Below are positions 29,658-38,841 of a DNA stretch of 64,000 bases, one piece after another; position 1 is the stretch's first letter, and each line of letters begins with the position of its first letter. The stretch is from Pseudomonas helvetica (GTDB lineage Bacteria > Pseudomonadota > Gammaproteobacteria > Pseudomonadales > Pseudomonadaceae): assembly GCF_039908645.1 (NCBI RefSeq), contig NZ_CP150917.1, forward strand, positions 1,460,501-1,524,500, in the 5' to 3' direction. A model generated the notes under the pieces. That model worked only from the letters and a program-made list of their open reading frames with translations. It had not been told where the DNA came from and searched no databases. The translations under genes and the position numbers were made by a program.

Positions 29658-30785
29658 TTACTGAGGCGAAACTTCGGTTTTAGGTTTGCCAAAGTGCCAC
29701 TGGTAAACCACGAACTTGAAGTTCTTCAGGTCGCCCTTGGCGTCGTAGCTCAGGTCGCCAGTCGGAGTCTTGAAGGTGCCAGCGTGAATGGCTGCGGCCA
29801 CTTTGGCGGTGTCTTCGCTCTTCGCTGCCTTGATGCCTTCAGCGATGACTTCGACTGCCGAGTAGGCCGGGAACACGAACGGGCCGGTCGGGTCCTGTTT
29901 CTTGGCGGCGAATGCGTCAACCAGTGCCTTGTTGGCCGGATCCTGGTCGAAAGACTTCGGCAGGGTCACCAGCAGGCCTTCGGAAGCGTCCTGGGCGATC
30001 TGCGAGATGGATTCGTTGCCGACGCCTTCTGGCCCCATGAACTTGGCGTTCAGGCCTTTTTCCTTGGCTTGACGCAGGATCAGGCCCAGTTCCGGGTGGT
30101 AGCCGCCGTAGTAGACGAAGTCGACGTTGGCTTGCTTGAGTTTCTGGATGATCGAGGAGAAGTCCTTGTCGCCGGCGTTCAGGCCTTCGAACACGGCAAC
30201 CTTGACGCCTTTGCCTTCGAGGGTTTTCTTCACGGCGGTGGCGATGCCTTCACCGTATTGCTGTTTGTCGTGCAGAACGGCAACGATTTTCGGCTTTACG
30301 TGATCGGCGATGTAGTTACCGGCGGCAGGGCCTTGGGCGCTGTCGAGGCCGATGGTGCGGAACACCATTTTGTAGCCACGGTTAGTGATGTCCGGGCTGG
30401 TGGCGGCCGGGGTGATCATGATCACGCCTTCGTCTTCGTAGATGTCCGAAGCCGGTTGAGTGGAGCTGGAGCAGAGGTGGCCGACCACGAACTTGACGCC
30501 GTCGTTGACCACTTTGTTGGCAACGGCAACGGCCTGTTTAGGGTCGCAGGCGTCATCGTATTCCTTGGCTTCGAGCATCTTGCCGTCAACACCGCCTTTG
30601 GCGTTGATCTGCTCGATGGCCATTTTAGCGCCGATGAACTGCATGTCACCGTACTGGGTCACTGGACCGGTTTTAGGGCCGGCGATGCCGATCTTGATGG
30701 TGTCAGCTGCGAACGAATGGCTGGCAACCCCGGCCAGAACCATAGCGGCAAACAGTTTGGAAATCTGCTTAGTAGCCTTATTCAT
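29658..30785 (-). CDS. braC: Branched-chain amino acid-binding periplasmic protein (BraC)
   Basis: 375 residues. Sec signal peptide MNKATKQISKLFAAMVLAGVASHSFA. Type I periplasmic binding fold beginning DTIKIGIAGPKTGPVTQYG. Cys56-type and Cys81-type residues in YDDACDPKQ and VVGHLCSSSTQ correspond to the conserved disulfide of LivJ/BraC. It delivers Leu/Ile/Val (and often Ala/Thr) to BraDEFG. Confidence 0.96.
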   Translation of the reverse strand: MNKATKQISKLFAAMVLAGVASHSFAADTIKIGIAGPKTGPVTQYGDMQFIGAKMAIEQINAKGGVDGKMLEAKEYDDACDPKQAVAVANKVVNDGVKFVVGHLCSSSTQPASDIYEDEGVIMITPAATSPDITNRGYKMVFRTIGLDSAQGPAAGNYIADHVKPKIVAVLHDKQQYGEGIATAVKKTLEGKGVKVAVFEGLNAGDKDFSSIIQKLKQANVDFVYYGGYHPELGLILRQAKEKGLNAKFMGPEGVGNESISQIAQDASEGLLVTLPKSFDQDPANKALVDAFAAKKQDPTGPFVFPAYSAVEVIAEGIKAAKSEDTAKVAAAIHAGTFKTPTGDLSYDAKGDLKNFKFVVYQWHFGKPKTEVSPQ

Positions 30786-31132
30786 AGTGCTCCACTCTTA
30801 CTGTTGTAGTTTTTATAGTCCTGGCAGCCTGAGCCACAGAACCGGATCGATATCTTGGATATCCCCCGGAAATGCCCCCGGCAACTGTACCGGTACAGTG
30901 TAGAGCGCCGGTTGTTCGCTTGGAAAGCTGGCGCTCAGGGGCAAAACCTGAGGGTGTCGCATTTTTGAACGAAAAAGACAGAATTGCGGCGGGATTTTGG
31001 CTGCGTAGCGACCTGATTCAGCGGCTATCCTTGCTTTCCTGCAGTTCTCGATCAATGACTCTATTGCATCCGGGTTTTTCTGCCAGAGCGCCGACGTTAT
31101 GATTGCGCCGATTTCAATTCCGGACAGGGCCC
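30786..31132. other. Divergent regulatory region of braC
   Basis: Upstream of both braC (minus) and the DUF2288 gene (plus). It holds the 16-base perfect palindrome at 30884-30899; no gene is supported here. Confidence 0.6.
30884..30899. promoter_or_regulatory. 16-base perfect palindrome, candidate operator
   Basis: actgtaccggtacagt reads the same on both strands and lies about 100 bases upstream of the braC start codon. Its form (TGTAC-CG-GTACA) is that of an operator for a dimeric regulator such as a GntR/MocR or similar protein. The regulator is not identifiable. Confidence 0.55.
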
Positions 31133-31438
31133 ATGACTCAAGAACCTAGCACCCTCTATGCCAAGCTGCTTGGTGAAACCGCATCTATTACCTGGAAGGA
31201 ACTCGAACCGTTCTTCGCCAAGGGTGCCCTATTGTGGGTCGATCCCGACCTGGATTTGATCGCTGCCGCCGAGGCAGTTGCCCAGGACGAAGGCGAGAAA
31301 GTGGCTGCCTGGCTGGCCGCCGACAAACTCGCCAAGCTCTCTGAAACGCGGGCGCTGGATCTTTTCGAGCGTGATCCGGAGTTGTGGGCAGTGGTCGTTT
31401 CGCCGTGGATTCTGATCCAGGAAAGGGCGCAGGCCTGA
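31133..31438 (+). CDS. DUF2288 family protein
   Basis: 101 residues from the ATG at 31133. Acidic, helical, with WKELEPFFAKGALLWVDP and VSPWILIQE typical of the small DUF2288 family of proteobacteria. No known function. Alone between the braC regulatory region and a hairpin at 31573. Confidence 0.72.
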   Translation: MTQEPSTLYAKLLGETASITWKELEPFFAKGALLWVDPDLDLIAAAEAVAQDEGEKVAAWLAADKLAKLSETRALDLFERDPELWAVVVSPWILIQERAQA

Positions 31439-31572
31439 AGTGGTGCACCGATTTGGTGCTGATGACGCTCGGGTAAAAGTGTGTAGCCGAGTAGCGTGAT
31501 GGCAGGTTGCCGTAGAGAAATGCCACAGGCAGGCGGGGGGAAGGTTACGTAAACGTAACGGGAACAGTTTAA

Positions 31573-31601
31573 TAAGCAGCCGAATGGCTGCTTAATTGTT
31601 T
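31573..31601. terminator. Hairpin terminator downstream of the DUF2288 gene
   Basis: taagcagcc/ggctgctta with a gaat loop, followed by attgttt. It is 134 bases after the DUF2288 stop and symmetrical enough to act on either strand. Confidence 0.6.
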
Positions 31602-31620
31602 CTGATTGTTTGAAAAAAAG

Positions 31621-31660
31621 GATCGCAGCCTGCAGCAGCTCCTACGGGCTGCGATCTTTT
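31621..31660. repeat. REP-like palindrome / terminator
   Basis: gatcgcagcc pairs with ggctgcgatc around a 16-base loop, followed by tttt. The words are those of a second REP class common in Pseudomonas (gatcgcagcctgcggcagc). It lies just past the stop codon of the tubulin-like gene. Confidence 0.7.
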
Positions 31661-31674
31661 AGGGGGCTACGCCA

Positions 31675-33852
31675 TTACGCCGTCTTGCCCGTATGGTTAT
31701 TCAGCGAAATGACCTTGGTCTTGCCAATGCGGTGGCGGTAGATCTCGCGCAGGTACTTGATGGCCTTTTTCACGCAATCGCGCGACAGGCGGATGTCGTT
31801 GATCGAGACGAATTTGTCTTTGTCGTTGATCAGCTCGCGGTACTTCTTCTCGTACATCGGCTTGATCGCGTACCAGTTGGTGTCGAGGATCTTCGCCGGG
31901 TTTTCGAACTCGTTGAGCAGCTCGTCGATTTTCGCCTCGTCGAAGTCTTCATGAATGATGAAGTCGAGGATCGAATTGTCCAGCGTTTCGTCGAAACGGT
32001 ACGGGTTGCGGGCGAAGCAGCGCTTGATGAACGCCACGATCAAGGTCAGGAAATCGTCTGACAGGCACGGGCTCTTGGCGATCAGGGTGGTCAGCGAAAG
32101 GTTGGCCGAGGCGCCGATCACCAGCGCATAACGCTTGAGCGTGGTGTTGGGGAACAGGCTGTTGAGGTGGGTCTTCAACCGGTTCAGGTCCATGTAGGAC
32201 AGTTTGTAATCCTTGGGCAGCGATACGATCGACACCACCGACGAGCAATTCTTGAAGAAGTGCAGGTCATGCAGCGCGGCAGCGTCGTAACCCGAGTTCT
32301 TGTATTGCTCCAGCGATGCGCGATAACGCTTGGACTCGATCGGCAACAGGCTGATGCCTTCGATGGCCTGGGTCACTTTGTTGAAGTGCGGCAGGTCGAT
32401 GGAGCGGAAGAACAGGTCGTCGATGTTCAGGCGCTGCGGCTCTTTGTCGAACACCTTGAACTTGTCGCTGCTCGGTGCCGGTTGCTCTGGCACCACCGAC
32501 TCGGCGTAGGCAATCGCCACCGGCCCGGCCAGACTCATGAACAGGTCATTGGCGTCCAGGCGAATGGTTTCGCCGATATCGATGCCGGCCCGGCGGAAAT
32601 AGTTCTGATCGTAGTCGGTGGTGACCGCCTGGGCTGTCAGAATGTTGAAGATTTGCTGCGAGATGTACTGGTTGGCGTGCTTTTCCATGGCATTGACATC
32701 AATGTTCTGGATATTGCCGTCATCGTTCTCTTCGGCGTAACGCATGATGTCGTTGGAGATCAGCATCATCGCGTTCCATGGGCGGATGCGGCCCATGACG
32801 CTGGCTTCGCTGCTGTCTTCGTTGGCGAAGTTGTACGAGAAATCCCATTCTTCCGACAGGTACTTGCACAACAGGCGGCCGGCGTTGATGTGCAGCGCTT
32901 CAGACATTTCGCTGCGGTGATCGGAAATGTTCGGCAGTACGCAAATGCCGCTGGTGAAGATCGGCTCGAAAACGAAGGAGTGGCCGCTCTTGCTGTCGTG
33001 TTCGTCCACCGGTTTGGTGTCGAACGTCTTGTTCATGTACGAGTGTTGCTGGGCCAGCCCGAACTCCGAGGCCATGCCCGAACCGGTACCGCCGCCGGCG
33101 CTGAAGATCGAGAAGTACAGGCGCGACTGGTTGGCCTTGATGCCGCAGCTGTCGATCAGGTACGAGTGGATCATCTTCCAGTCGGGGCTGGAGAAACGCT
33201 GGGTGTCCTTGTTCAGGATGATCTTCGCCAGGTACTGGCCGAGGATCGGCGCGTTACCGGCGCCACCGGCGTGGACTTCCGAGAGGTCCATGATCTTCAT
33301 TTTGCTGTAGTCGCGCAGGAAGCCGCTTTTTTCGCCCTTGCGCGAGAAACGGATACGTCCGGCGATGTCTTTGTCGAGGTCGCCGAGCATCACCAGTGGT
33401 TCGACCAGGAACACCGGTTTGGTGGCCTTGCCGACACCCAGTTTGAGGTTGTTACGAATCCATTGCGCAGGGCTGTAGCCCTTTTCAGCATAGGGCTTGT
33501 CTTCGTTGTTGAACTCGTTGAGGTAGAACTTGCGGGCGTTGTACACCAGCTCCGCAACGTCCAGCGCAATGTTCGATCCGCAGCGACCCAGACCGATCAG
33601 GCACACCGAAGGGAATTCCTGCTGATGCAGTTCGTGGGCGTCTTCCAGGTGCGGCGGCTTGGGGAACACCAGATCGCGCAGGCCATCGAGGTTGTCGAGG
33701 ATGCGATCGGTGTTGGTCTCGGTAAAGTACAGGTACTGCTGGGTCGCAAGCGGGCGCGAGCTGGTCAATGGCTTCGGGACTGAGGGTTTATCCGTGGCGG
33801 CGGTGAGCGTCAGTTCGGATACCGCTGGGGCAGGATTATTTTTAGAAGTCAT
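31675..33852 (-). CDS. FtsZ/tubulin-like GTPase, 725 residues
   Basis: Not a known named gene. Tubulin/FtsZ features in correct order: LIGLGRCGSN (85-94, T1-like loop), HAGGAGNAP (194-202, comparable to FtsZ T3 GAGANP), GGGTGSG (253-259, the tubulin signature T4 loop), a candidate T6 Asn in LISND (367) and a T7-like catalytic loop RLDAND (431-436) followed by a hydrophobic helix SLAGPVAIAYAES, as in FtsZ NxDxxD. An N-terminal extension (1-80) and a C-terminal region (460-725) are larger than in FtsZ, closest in plan to the 'Tubulin_2' group. No membrane segment or signal peptide. Single gene with no partner on its strand. Proposed role, by inference only: a filament-forming GTPase of unknown purpose. 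Confidence 0.78.
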   Translation of the reverse strand: MTSKNNPAPAVSELTLTAATDKPSVPKPLTSSRPLATQQYLYFTETNTDRILDNLDGLRDLVFPKPPHLEDAHELHQQEFPSVCLIGLGRCGSNIALDVAELVYNARKFYLNEFNNEDKPYAEKGYSPAQWIRNNLKLGVGKATKPVFLVEPLVMLGDLDKDIAGRIRFSRKGEKSGFLRDYSKMKIMDLSEVHAGGAGNAPILGQYLAKIILNKDTQRFSSPDWKMIHSYLIDSCGIKANQSRLYFSIFSAGGGTGSGMASEFGLAQQHSYMNKTFDTKPVDEHDSKSGHSFVFEPIFTSGICVLPNISDHRSEMSEALHINAGRLLCKYLSEEWDFSYNFANEDSSEASVMGRIRPWNAMMLISNDIMRYAEENDDGNIQNIDVNAMEKHANQYISQQIFNILTAQAVTTDYDQNYFRRAGIDIGETIRLDANDLFMSLAGPVAIAYAESVVPEQPAPSSDKFKVFDKEPQRLNIDDLFFRSIDLPHFNKVTQAIEGISLLPIESKRYRASLEQYKNSGYDAAALHDLHFFKNCSSVVSIVSLPKDYKLSYMDLNRLKTHLNSLFPNTTLKRYALVIGASANLSLTTLIAKSPCLSDDFLTLIVAFIKRCFARNPYRFDETLDNSILDFIIHEDFDEAKIDELLNEFENPAKILDTNWYAIKPMYEKKYRELINDKDKFVSINDIRLSRDCVKKAIKYLREIYRHRIGKTKVISLNNHTGKTA

Positions 33853-34050
33853 TGTGCGCCATGTGCCTGGACTGGTTGGTTCGGTGGCGAGATGTCATCA
33901 AGCCATCACGAATAAAGAACTCGCGACTTTACAGCGCGATATTGTCCCCAGCGATAGGGCTTTACCTGAGCGTCGCTAGGGGGAATCCTTTCCTGAGTCA
34001 TGATGAATCGGCCAAAATTTGGCGATCTTTAATCGAACGGAGGCAATTTG

Positions 34051-34944
34051 ATGGCAGCGTTACCTTCTTTGGCGTTTGCCGGTATTGGCTTGATGGGTTT
34101 ACCAATGTGTCGGCGTTTGTTGGCAGCGGGATATCCACTGACCGTCTGGAACCGCAACCCCGACAAGTGCGCGCCCTTGGTCGAGGCCGGAGCGCGACAA
34201 GTGGCCACACCTGCCGAGCTGTGTCAGCACGCCGATCTGGTGATGTTGTGCCTGGCCAATACCGAGGTGGTACGCGAGGTCGTGTTCGGTGCTGCGGGCG
34301 TGGCATCCGGTGCGAAAACCGGTCAGTTGCTGGTGGATTTTTCCAGCCTGGAGCCCACCGCGACGCGGGAAATGGCTGCCGAACTGGTCAGTCGTACGGG
34401 CATGGGCTGGGTGGATGCGCCGGTGTCTGGTGGTGTGGCGGGGGCCGAGGCCGCAAGCCTGGCGATCATGGTGGGTGGTGAGTCAGCCGATGTCGAACGC
34501 GTACGCCCGGTGTTGTCGAGTCTTGGCCAATGGGTCACGCACATGGGCGCGGTCGGCGCAGGGCAGGTGACCAAGGCCTGCAATCAGATGATCGTTGCCT
34601 GCAATGCGTTGGTGATCGCTGAAGTGGTGGCGTTGGCTGAACGTTCAGGCGTGGATGCGAGCCTGTTGGCCGAAGCATTGAGCGGCGGGTTTGCCGACTC
34701 TAAACCCTTGCAGATACTTGCCCCGCAAATGGCCGAGAGCCGTTTCGAACCCATAAAGTGGCATGTTCGAACGCTGCTCAAGGACCTGGATGGCGCCGTG
34801 AAGTTTTCCCGCGAGCAAGGCTCCGCGATGCCGATCAGTGGACTGGCCGCGCAGTTGATGCGTCTGCATGCAGGTCAGGGCTTTCTGGAAAAAGATCCCG
34901 CGACACTAATCCATCTATACCGCGAGCCAGACTCAAAGGATTGA
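34051..34944 (+). CDS. NAD(P)-dependent beta-hydroxyacid dehydrogenase (HIBADH family)
   Basis: 297 residues from the second ATG at 34051, with ACGGAGG at 34037-34043. FAGIGLMGLPMCRRLL is the Rossmann loop, DAPVSGGVAGAEAASL is the substrate loop, and GQVTKACNQMIVA carries the catalytic Lys. The family includes 3-hydroxyisobutyrate, tartronate-semialdehyde and glyoxylate reductases; the substrate is undecided. Its last 110 bases overlap, tail to tail, the end of the MHYT-GGDEF-EAL gene. Confidence 0.9.
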   Translation: MAALPSLAFAGIGLMGLPMCRRLLAAGYPLTVWNRNPDKCAPLVEAGARQVATPAELCQHADLVMLCLANTEVVREVVFGAAGVASGAKTGQLLVDFSSLEPTATREMAAELVSRTGMGWVDAPVSGGVAGAEAASLAIMVGGESADVERVRPVLSSLGQWVTHMGAVGAGQVTKACNQMIVACNALVIAEVVALAERSGVDASLLAEALSGGFADSKPLQILAPQMAESRFEPIKWHVRTLLKDLDGAVKFSREQGSAMPISGLAAQLMRLHAGQGFLEKDPATLIHLYREPDSKD

Positions 34945-37120
34945 TGGCGAGTGCGTGTTTGCGCTGGTTGATCTCGTTCAGTACCGGACGTAATTCAGCC
35001 AGCGGCACCGGGCGGCTCAACAAGTAACCCTGAACAAAGTCGCAACCGAAACGTTCGAGAAACTGGTACTGCTCCAGGGTTTCGACCCCTTCGGTGACCA
35101 CTTGCAAATGCAGGGTGTGGGCCATGACGATAATGGCCTGGACGATCTCCATGTCCTGAGTGGCCTTGGGGATGTCCTGGATAAACGAACGGTCGATTTT
35201 CAGGGTGTTCAGCGGCAGGCGCTTGAGGTAGGCCAGCGACGAATAACCGGTGCCGAAGTCGTCGATCGACAACGAAACACCGAGCGCCCGAATCTTGCGC
35301 AGTAGCACCAGCGTATTGGCAATATTGCCCATCAGTGCGTTTTCCGTGACCTCCAGCTCCAGCCTCTGCGGTGAGACGCCGGCTGCTCGCAGCGCACTTT
35401 CGACTTCTTCGGCGAGCTCTTCGCGAGCGAGATTGAGAGGTGAGCAGTTCACGGAGATTTTCAACGACTCGCAGCCGTGCCTGGACAGCTCGCTCAGGTC
35501 TGCGCAGGCTTTGCGCAGCACCCAGTTGTCGAGTTCGGCGATCAAGCCATTGGCTTCGGCAATCGCGATGAAACGATCAGGGGCGAGCAAGCCGTGTATC
35601 GGGTGCTGCCAGCGAATCAGCGCTTCCAGTTTGGTGACCTGGCCGCTTTTGAGGTCATAGATCGGCTGGTAATAAAGCATCAATCCGTCTTCGTCGCGTA
35701 AGGCATTGCGCAGTTCTTCTTCGAGCTGCAGCGCCATCGTCGCCTTGGTTTTCAGGTTGGAGCTGAAGAAGTGCAGGCCGTTTCGGCCGTTGCCCTTGGA
35801 TTGGTACAGCGCCAGGTCGGCGTGTTTCAGCAGTTCCTCGCAGGTTTTGCCGTCGTCAGGGAACACGCTGATACCGATGCTGGTGGTCATGACCATGCGC
35901 CTGCCGGCCAACTCGATCGGCTCCTTCATCTTTTGCATGATGCGCTGGGCCATGTGCCGTGCTTCGTCGCGCTCACGCAGGTTGATCAGAATGCAGAACT
36001 CATCGCCGCCAAACCGCGCGACCACATCATCGTGGCTGCGGGTCGAGCTTTTGATGTGGCTGGCGAGCACTTTCAACAGTTCGTCACCGGCGTCATGACC
36101 GAGGCTGTCGTTGATCCGCTTGAAGTGATCGATGTCCAGAAACATCACCGCCAGCATGCCGCCATGGGTGCTTTTCTCGATGAGCTTTTCGGCGAAGATC
36201 TGATTGAAGCCGCGGCGGTTGATCAGGTTGGTCAGGGGGTCGTAGTGCGCCACTTGTTGCAGCGACATGCGCGCCTGATCCAGTTGACTGAGCAGCGCGT
36301 TGACCCGGCGCAGGTCATGGTCCTTGTGCTGCAGTTTTTTGTCGGCGAGGGCGGCGCTGATGCTGCTGCCGATGACCACCAGCGCGATCAGCGCAATTGT
36401 CAGTGCCAGTTGCAGGTGGTCGTTGTCGACCGACAGTTGCATGGGGACTCCGGTCGGCAACACCAGGCTCATGGACTGCATGCCGGTGAAGTGCATGCTC
36501 ACGATGCCGGCGCCGAGTACCAGGCTGGCGGTGTATTTGAGTACTTGATGAGCGATGCCGCCGCCGTTGCGCAGACCATGCGACAGCAGCAAGGCAATGG
36601 CGCTGGCACCGATGGCAATCAGGACCGACAGGCCGAACACGATTGGCTGGTAGTGGGCCACGGCGTTCGAGCGCATTGCCGTCATTCCCACGTAATGCAT
36701 GGTGGCGATGCCCAGTCCGATGCAAATCGAGGTTTGCACGTATTGCCGCACGTTAAGTTGAGCATTGCTCAGGGTGTTCATCGCTACAAAGGCTGCAATA
36801 AAGGCGATCAACAGGGAAAGCAGGGTGGCCGGCAAGTCGTAATGGATGTCGATGGGGGCCTGGAACGCCAGCATGCTGATGAAGTGCATGGCCCAGATAC
36901 CGCCCGACAGGCAGCAGGCACCGACCCAGCGCCAGAGCCGTTGAGAGGCAGGATTTTCGGCATTACCGACGCGTTCGGCCATGTCCAGCGTGGCGAAGCT
37001 GGCTGCACAGGCAACCAGATAGGCCAGTAGCACCAGAAAGGGGTTATGAGTGCAATTGAGGACGACTTGCCCGCTGCTCTCTGGCAGCTCGGTAATGAAA
37101 TGCAAACCAGGCCACTCCAT
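34835..37120 (-). CDS. MHYT-GGDEF-EAL cyclic-di-GMP signalling protein
   Basis: 761 residues from the ATG at 37120 (MEWPGLHFITE); earlier in-frame starts would add up to 48 residues without a ribosome site. Residues about 20-240 are a seven-helix MHYT sensor with MHFISM, MHYVGMTAM and MHFTGMQSM metal-binding repeats, thought to sense O2, CO or NO via copper. A GGDEF domain (ARFGGDEFCIL intact) and an EAL domain (LEALIRW, EVTENALM, SIDDFGTGYSS, VVTEGVET, all key residues present) follow. Both synthesis and breakdown of c-di-GMP are possible. The last 36 residues extend beyond the EAL domain and overlap the dehydrogenase gene. Confidence 0.92.
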   Translation of the reverse strand: MEWPGLHFITELPESSGQVVLNCTHNPFLVLLAYLVACAASFATLDMAERVGNAENPASQRLWRWVGACCLSGGIWAMHFISMLAFQAPIDIHYDLPATLLSLLIAFIAAFVAMNTLSNAQLNVRQYVQTSICIGLGIATMHYVGMTAMRSNAVAHYQPIVFGLSVLIAIGASAIALLLSHGLRNGGGIAHQVLKYTASLVLGAGIVSMHFTGMQSMSLVLPTGVPMQLSVDNDHLQLALTIALIALVVIGSSISAALADKKLQHKDHDLRRVNALLSQLDQARMSLQQVAHYDPLTNLINRRGFNQIFAEKLIEKSTHGGMLAVMFLDIDHFKRINDSLGHDAGDELLKVLASHIKSSTRSHDDVVARFGGDEFCILINLRERDEARHMAQRIMQKMKEPIELAGRRMVMTTSIGISVFPDDGKTCEELLKHADLALYQSKGNGRNGLHFFSSNLKTKATMALQLEEELRNALRDEDGLMLYYQPIYDLKSGQVTKLEALIRWQHPIHGLLAPDRFIAIAEANGLIAELDNWVLRKACADLSELSRHGCESLKISVNCSPLNLAREELAEEVESALRAAGVSPQRLELEVTENALMGNIANTLVLLRKIRALGVSLSIDDFGTGYSSLAYLKRLPLNTLKIDRSFIQDIPKATQDMEIVQAIIVMAHTLHLQVVTEGVETLEQYQFLERFGCDFVQGYLLSRPVPLAELRPVLNEINQRKHALAINPLSLARGIDGLVSRDLFPESPDLHADASTARPVH

Positions 37121-37415
37121 AGCATGCCCCGCCTTTGAGTCATTCTCTGCCGGCGCCATGAACGCTGGCGAATGTCTGGAGTATAGAGGCCGTGCACAGA
37201 GCACAAGAAATAGTGGCACATTGGCACTAATGATTTTGCAATAAGCCGGGGAGCGCTTAGACATAAATTGTCACGCGCGCGGCTTTGGCTGTCATGAGCG
37301 GGTATCAGCCTGACGAATAATGACAGACAGCAAACATGGCGCTGACTAGATTGCGGGTACCGGGCTGGAGTGTTGTCGGCAGTGAAGCCCTCATAACAAT
37401 AAAAGAGACGGACCC

Positions 37416-38765
37416 ATGCAGAACTCGACCCAAGCGGCGAATGCCTGGCGCATTCTGTTCCTGCTGTTTCTGGCCAATCTGTTCAACTTCTTCGATCGTA
37501 CGATCCCGGCGATCATCATCGAGCCAATCCGCATGGAATGGCACCTCAGCGACTTTCAACTGGGGATCATCGGTACTGCATTCACGATCATTTATGCCAT
37601 TGCCGGTCTGCCGTTAGGGCGACTGGCGGACACCGGTTCGCGCAGCAAACTGATGGGCTGGGGCTTGGCGGTCTGGAGCGGGTTGACCGCAGTCAACGGC
37701 CTGGTGGGGAGTTTCTGGAGTTTCCTAATCGTGCGCATGGGGGTCGGCATCGGTGAAGCCAGCTATGCGCCGGCCGCCAATTCGCTGATCGGTGATTTGT
37801 TCCCGGCACACCGTCGGGCGCGGGCCATGGGGATCTTCATGCTCGGTTTGCCGCTGGGCCTGTTGCTGGCGTTCTTCACCATCGGCGCGATGGTCAAGGC
37901 GTTCGACAGCTGGCGTGCACCATTCTTTATCGCGGCGATCCCGGGTTTGATCCTGGCGATCTTCATGTTCTTCATCAAGGAACCCCAGCGCGGCGCGGCG
38001 GAAACCGTGCGCGTGTCCCAGGAGCGGGTGGATCGGCCGATTCGCCGGGTGCTGGCGATTCCAACGTTCCTCTGGCTGGTGATGGCGGGGCTGTGTTTCA
38101 ACTTCGCCACCTATGCCTGTAACTCGTTTCTGGTGCCGATGTTGCAGCGCTACTTTCAGATGCCATTGCAGCAAGCGGCGGTGGCGACCGGGGTGATCGT
38201 CGGTGTGACCGGCTTGTTCGGCCTGACGCTGGGCGGCTGGGTGGCTGACAAGATTCACCAGCGGGTGGCCAACGGTCGGCTGCTGTTTGCTGCGTTCAGC
38301 CTGATCATCTCGACCCTATGCACGGCCTGGGCACTGCATGCAGGACGGATTGAAATCGGTGTGTTCGTCGCCGTGTTCAGCGTCGGCTGGTTGTTTGCCT
38401 ACAACTTCTATACCTGCGTTTACACGGCTATTCAGGATGTGGTCGAACCGCGTTTGCGCGCCACGGCGATGGCGTTGTTTTTTGCCGGACTCTACCTGTT
38501 GGGCGGTGGCTTGGGGCCGGTGGTGGTCGGCGCTTTGTCCGATCACTTTGCCCATAGCGCAATGCTGGCGGCCGGCGCCGAGCAAATGAACGAGGCCTTC
38601 AAGGCGGCAGGGCTGCATGACGCGATGTACCTGATTCCGGTGGCGTTGTTTTCGACCATGGTGTTTCTGTTCCTGGCTTCGCGGTGTTTTGTGCGGGATG
38701 CCAAGCGGATGAAGGAAGGGTTGATGGCGGTGGTTGAGCCGGGGATTGCGGTGGCAACAGCTTAA
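37416..38765 (+). CDS. MFS transporter (Spinster-like)
   Basis: 449 residues, 12 membrane helices. MEWHLSDFQLGIIGTAFTII and PLGRLADTGSRSKLMGWGL form the helix 1-3 region with the MFS motif A (GRLADTGSR), and GEASYAPAANSLIGDLFP in helix 4-5 is the signature of the Spns/proton-coupled subgroup. Substrate unknown. Divergent from the c-di-GMP gene and followed by a strong terminator. Confidence 0.85.
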   Translation: MQNSTQAANAWRILFLLFLANLFNFFDRTIPAIIIEPIRMEWHLSDFQLGIIGTAFTIIYAIAGLPLGRLADTGSRSKLMGWGLAVWSGLTAVNGLVGSFWSFLIVRMGVGIGEASYAPAANSLIGDLFPAHRRARAMGIFMLGLPLGLLLAFFTIGAMVKAFDSWRAPFFIAAIPGLILAIFMFFIKEPQRGAAETVRVSQERVDRPIRRVLAIPTFLWLVMAGLCFNFATYACNSFLVPMLQRYFQMPLQQAAVATGVIVGVTGLFGLTLGGWVADKIHQRVANGRLLFAAFSLIISTLCTAWALHAGRIEIGVFVAVFSVGWLFAYNFYTCVYTAIQDVVEPRLRATAMALFFAGLYLLGGGLGPVVVGALSDHFAHSAMLAAGAEQMNEAFKAAGLHDAMYLIPVALFSTMVFLFLASRCFVRDAKRMKEGLMAVVEPGIAVATA

Positions 38766-38786
38766 GATCTTGCAGGTCTTCAGAAA

Positions 38787-38820
38787 ACAAAAAGGCCCGC
38801 ATCGCTGCGGGCCTTTTGTT
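38787..38820 (+). terminator. Bidirectional terminator between MFS gene and rapA
   Basis: aaaaaggcccgca/tgcgggccttttgttttt: an 11-base GC-rich stem with A-run before and T-run after, serving both convergent genes. Confidence 0.92.
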
Positions 38821-38841
38821 TTTACCGGGGGAGAGGAGGGA

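Noticed and set aside
29559..30809. A 416-codon open frame antisense to braC
   Set aside because: Shadow of braC; the signal peptide and binding-protein fold are on the minus strand.
32167..33783. A 538-codon open frame antisense to the tubulin-like gene
   Set aside because: The minus strand carries GGGTGSG and the other loops in order; this frame has no motif and no start signal.
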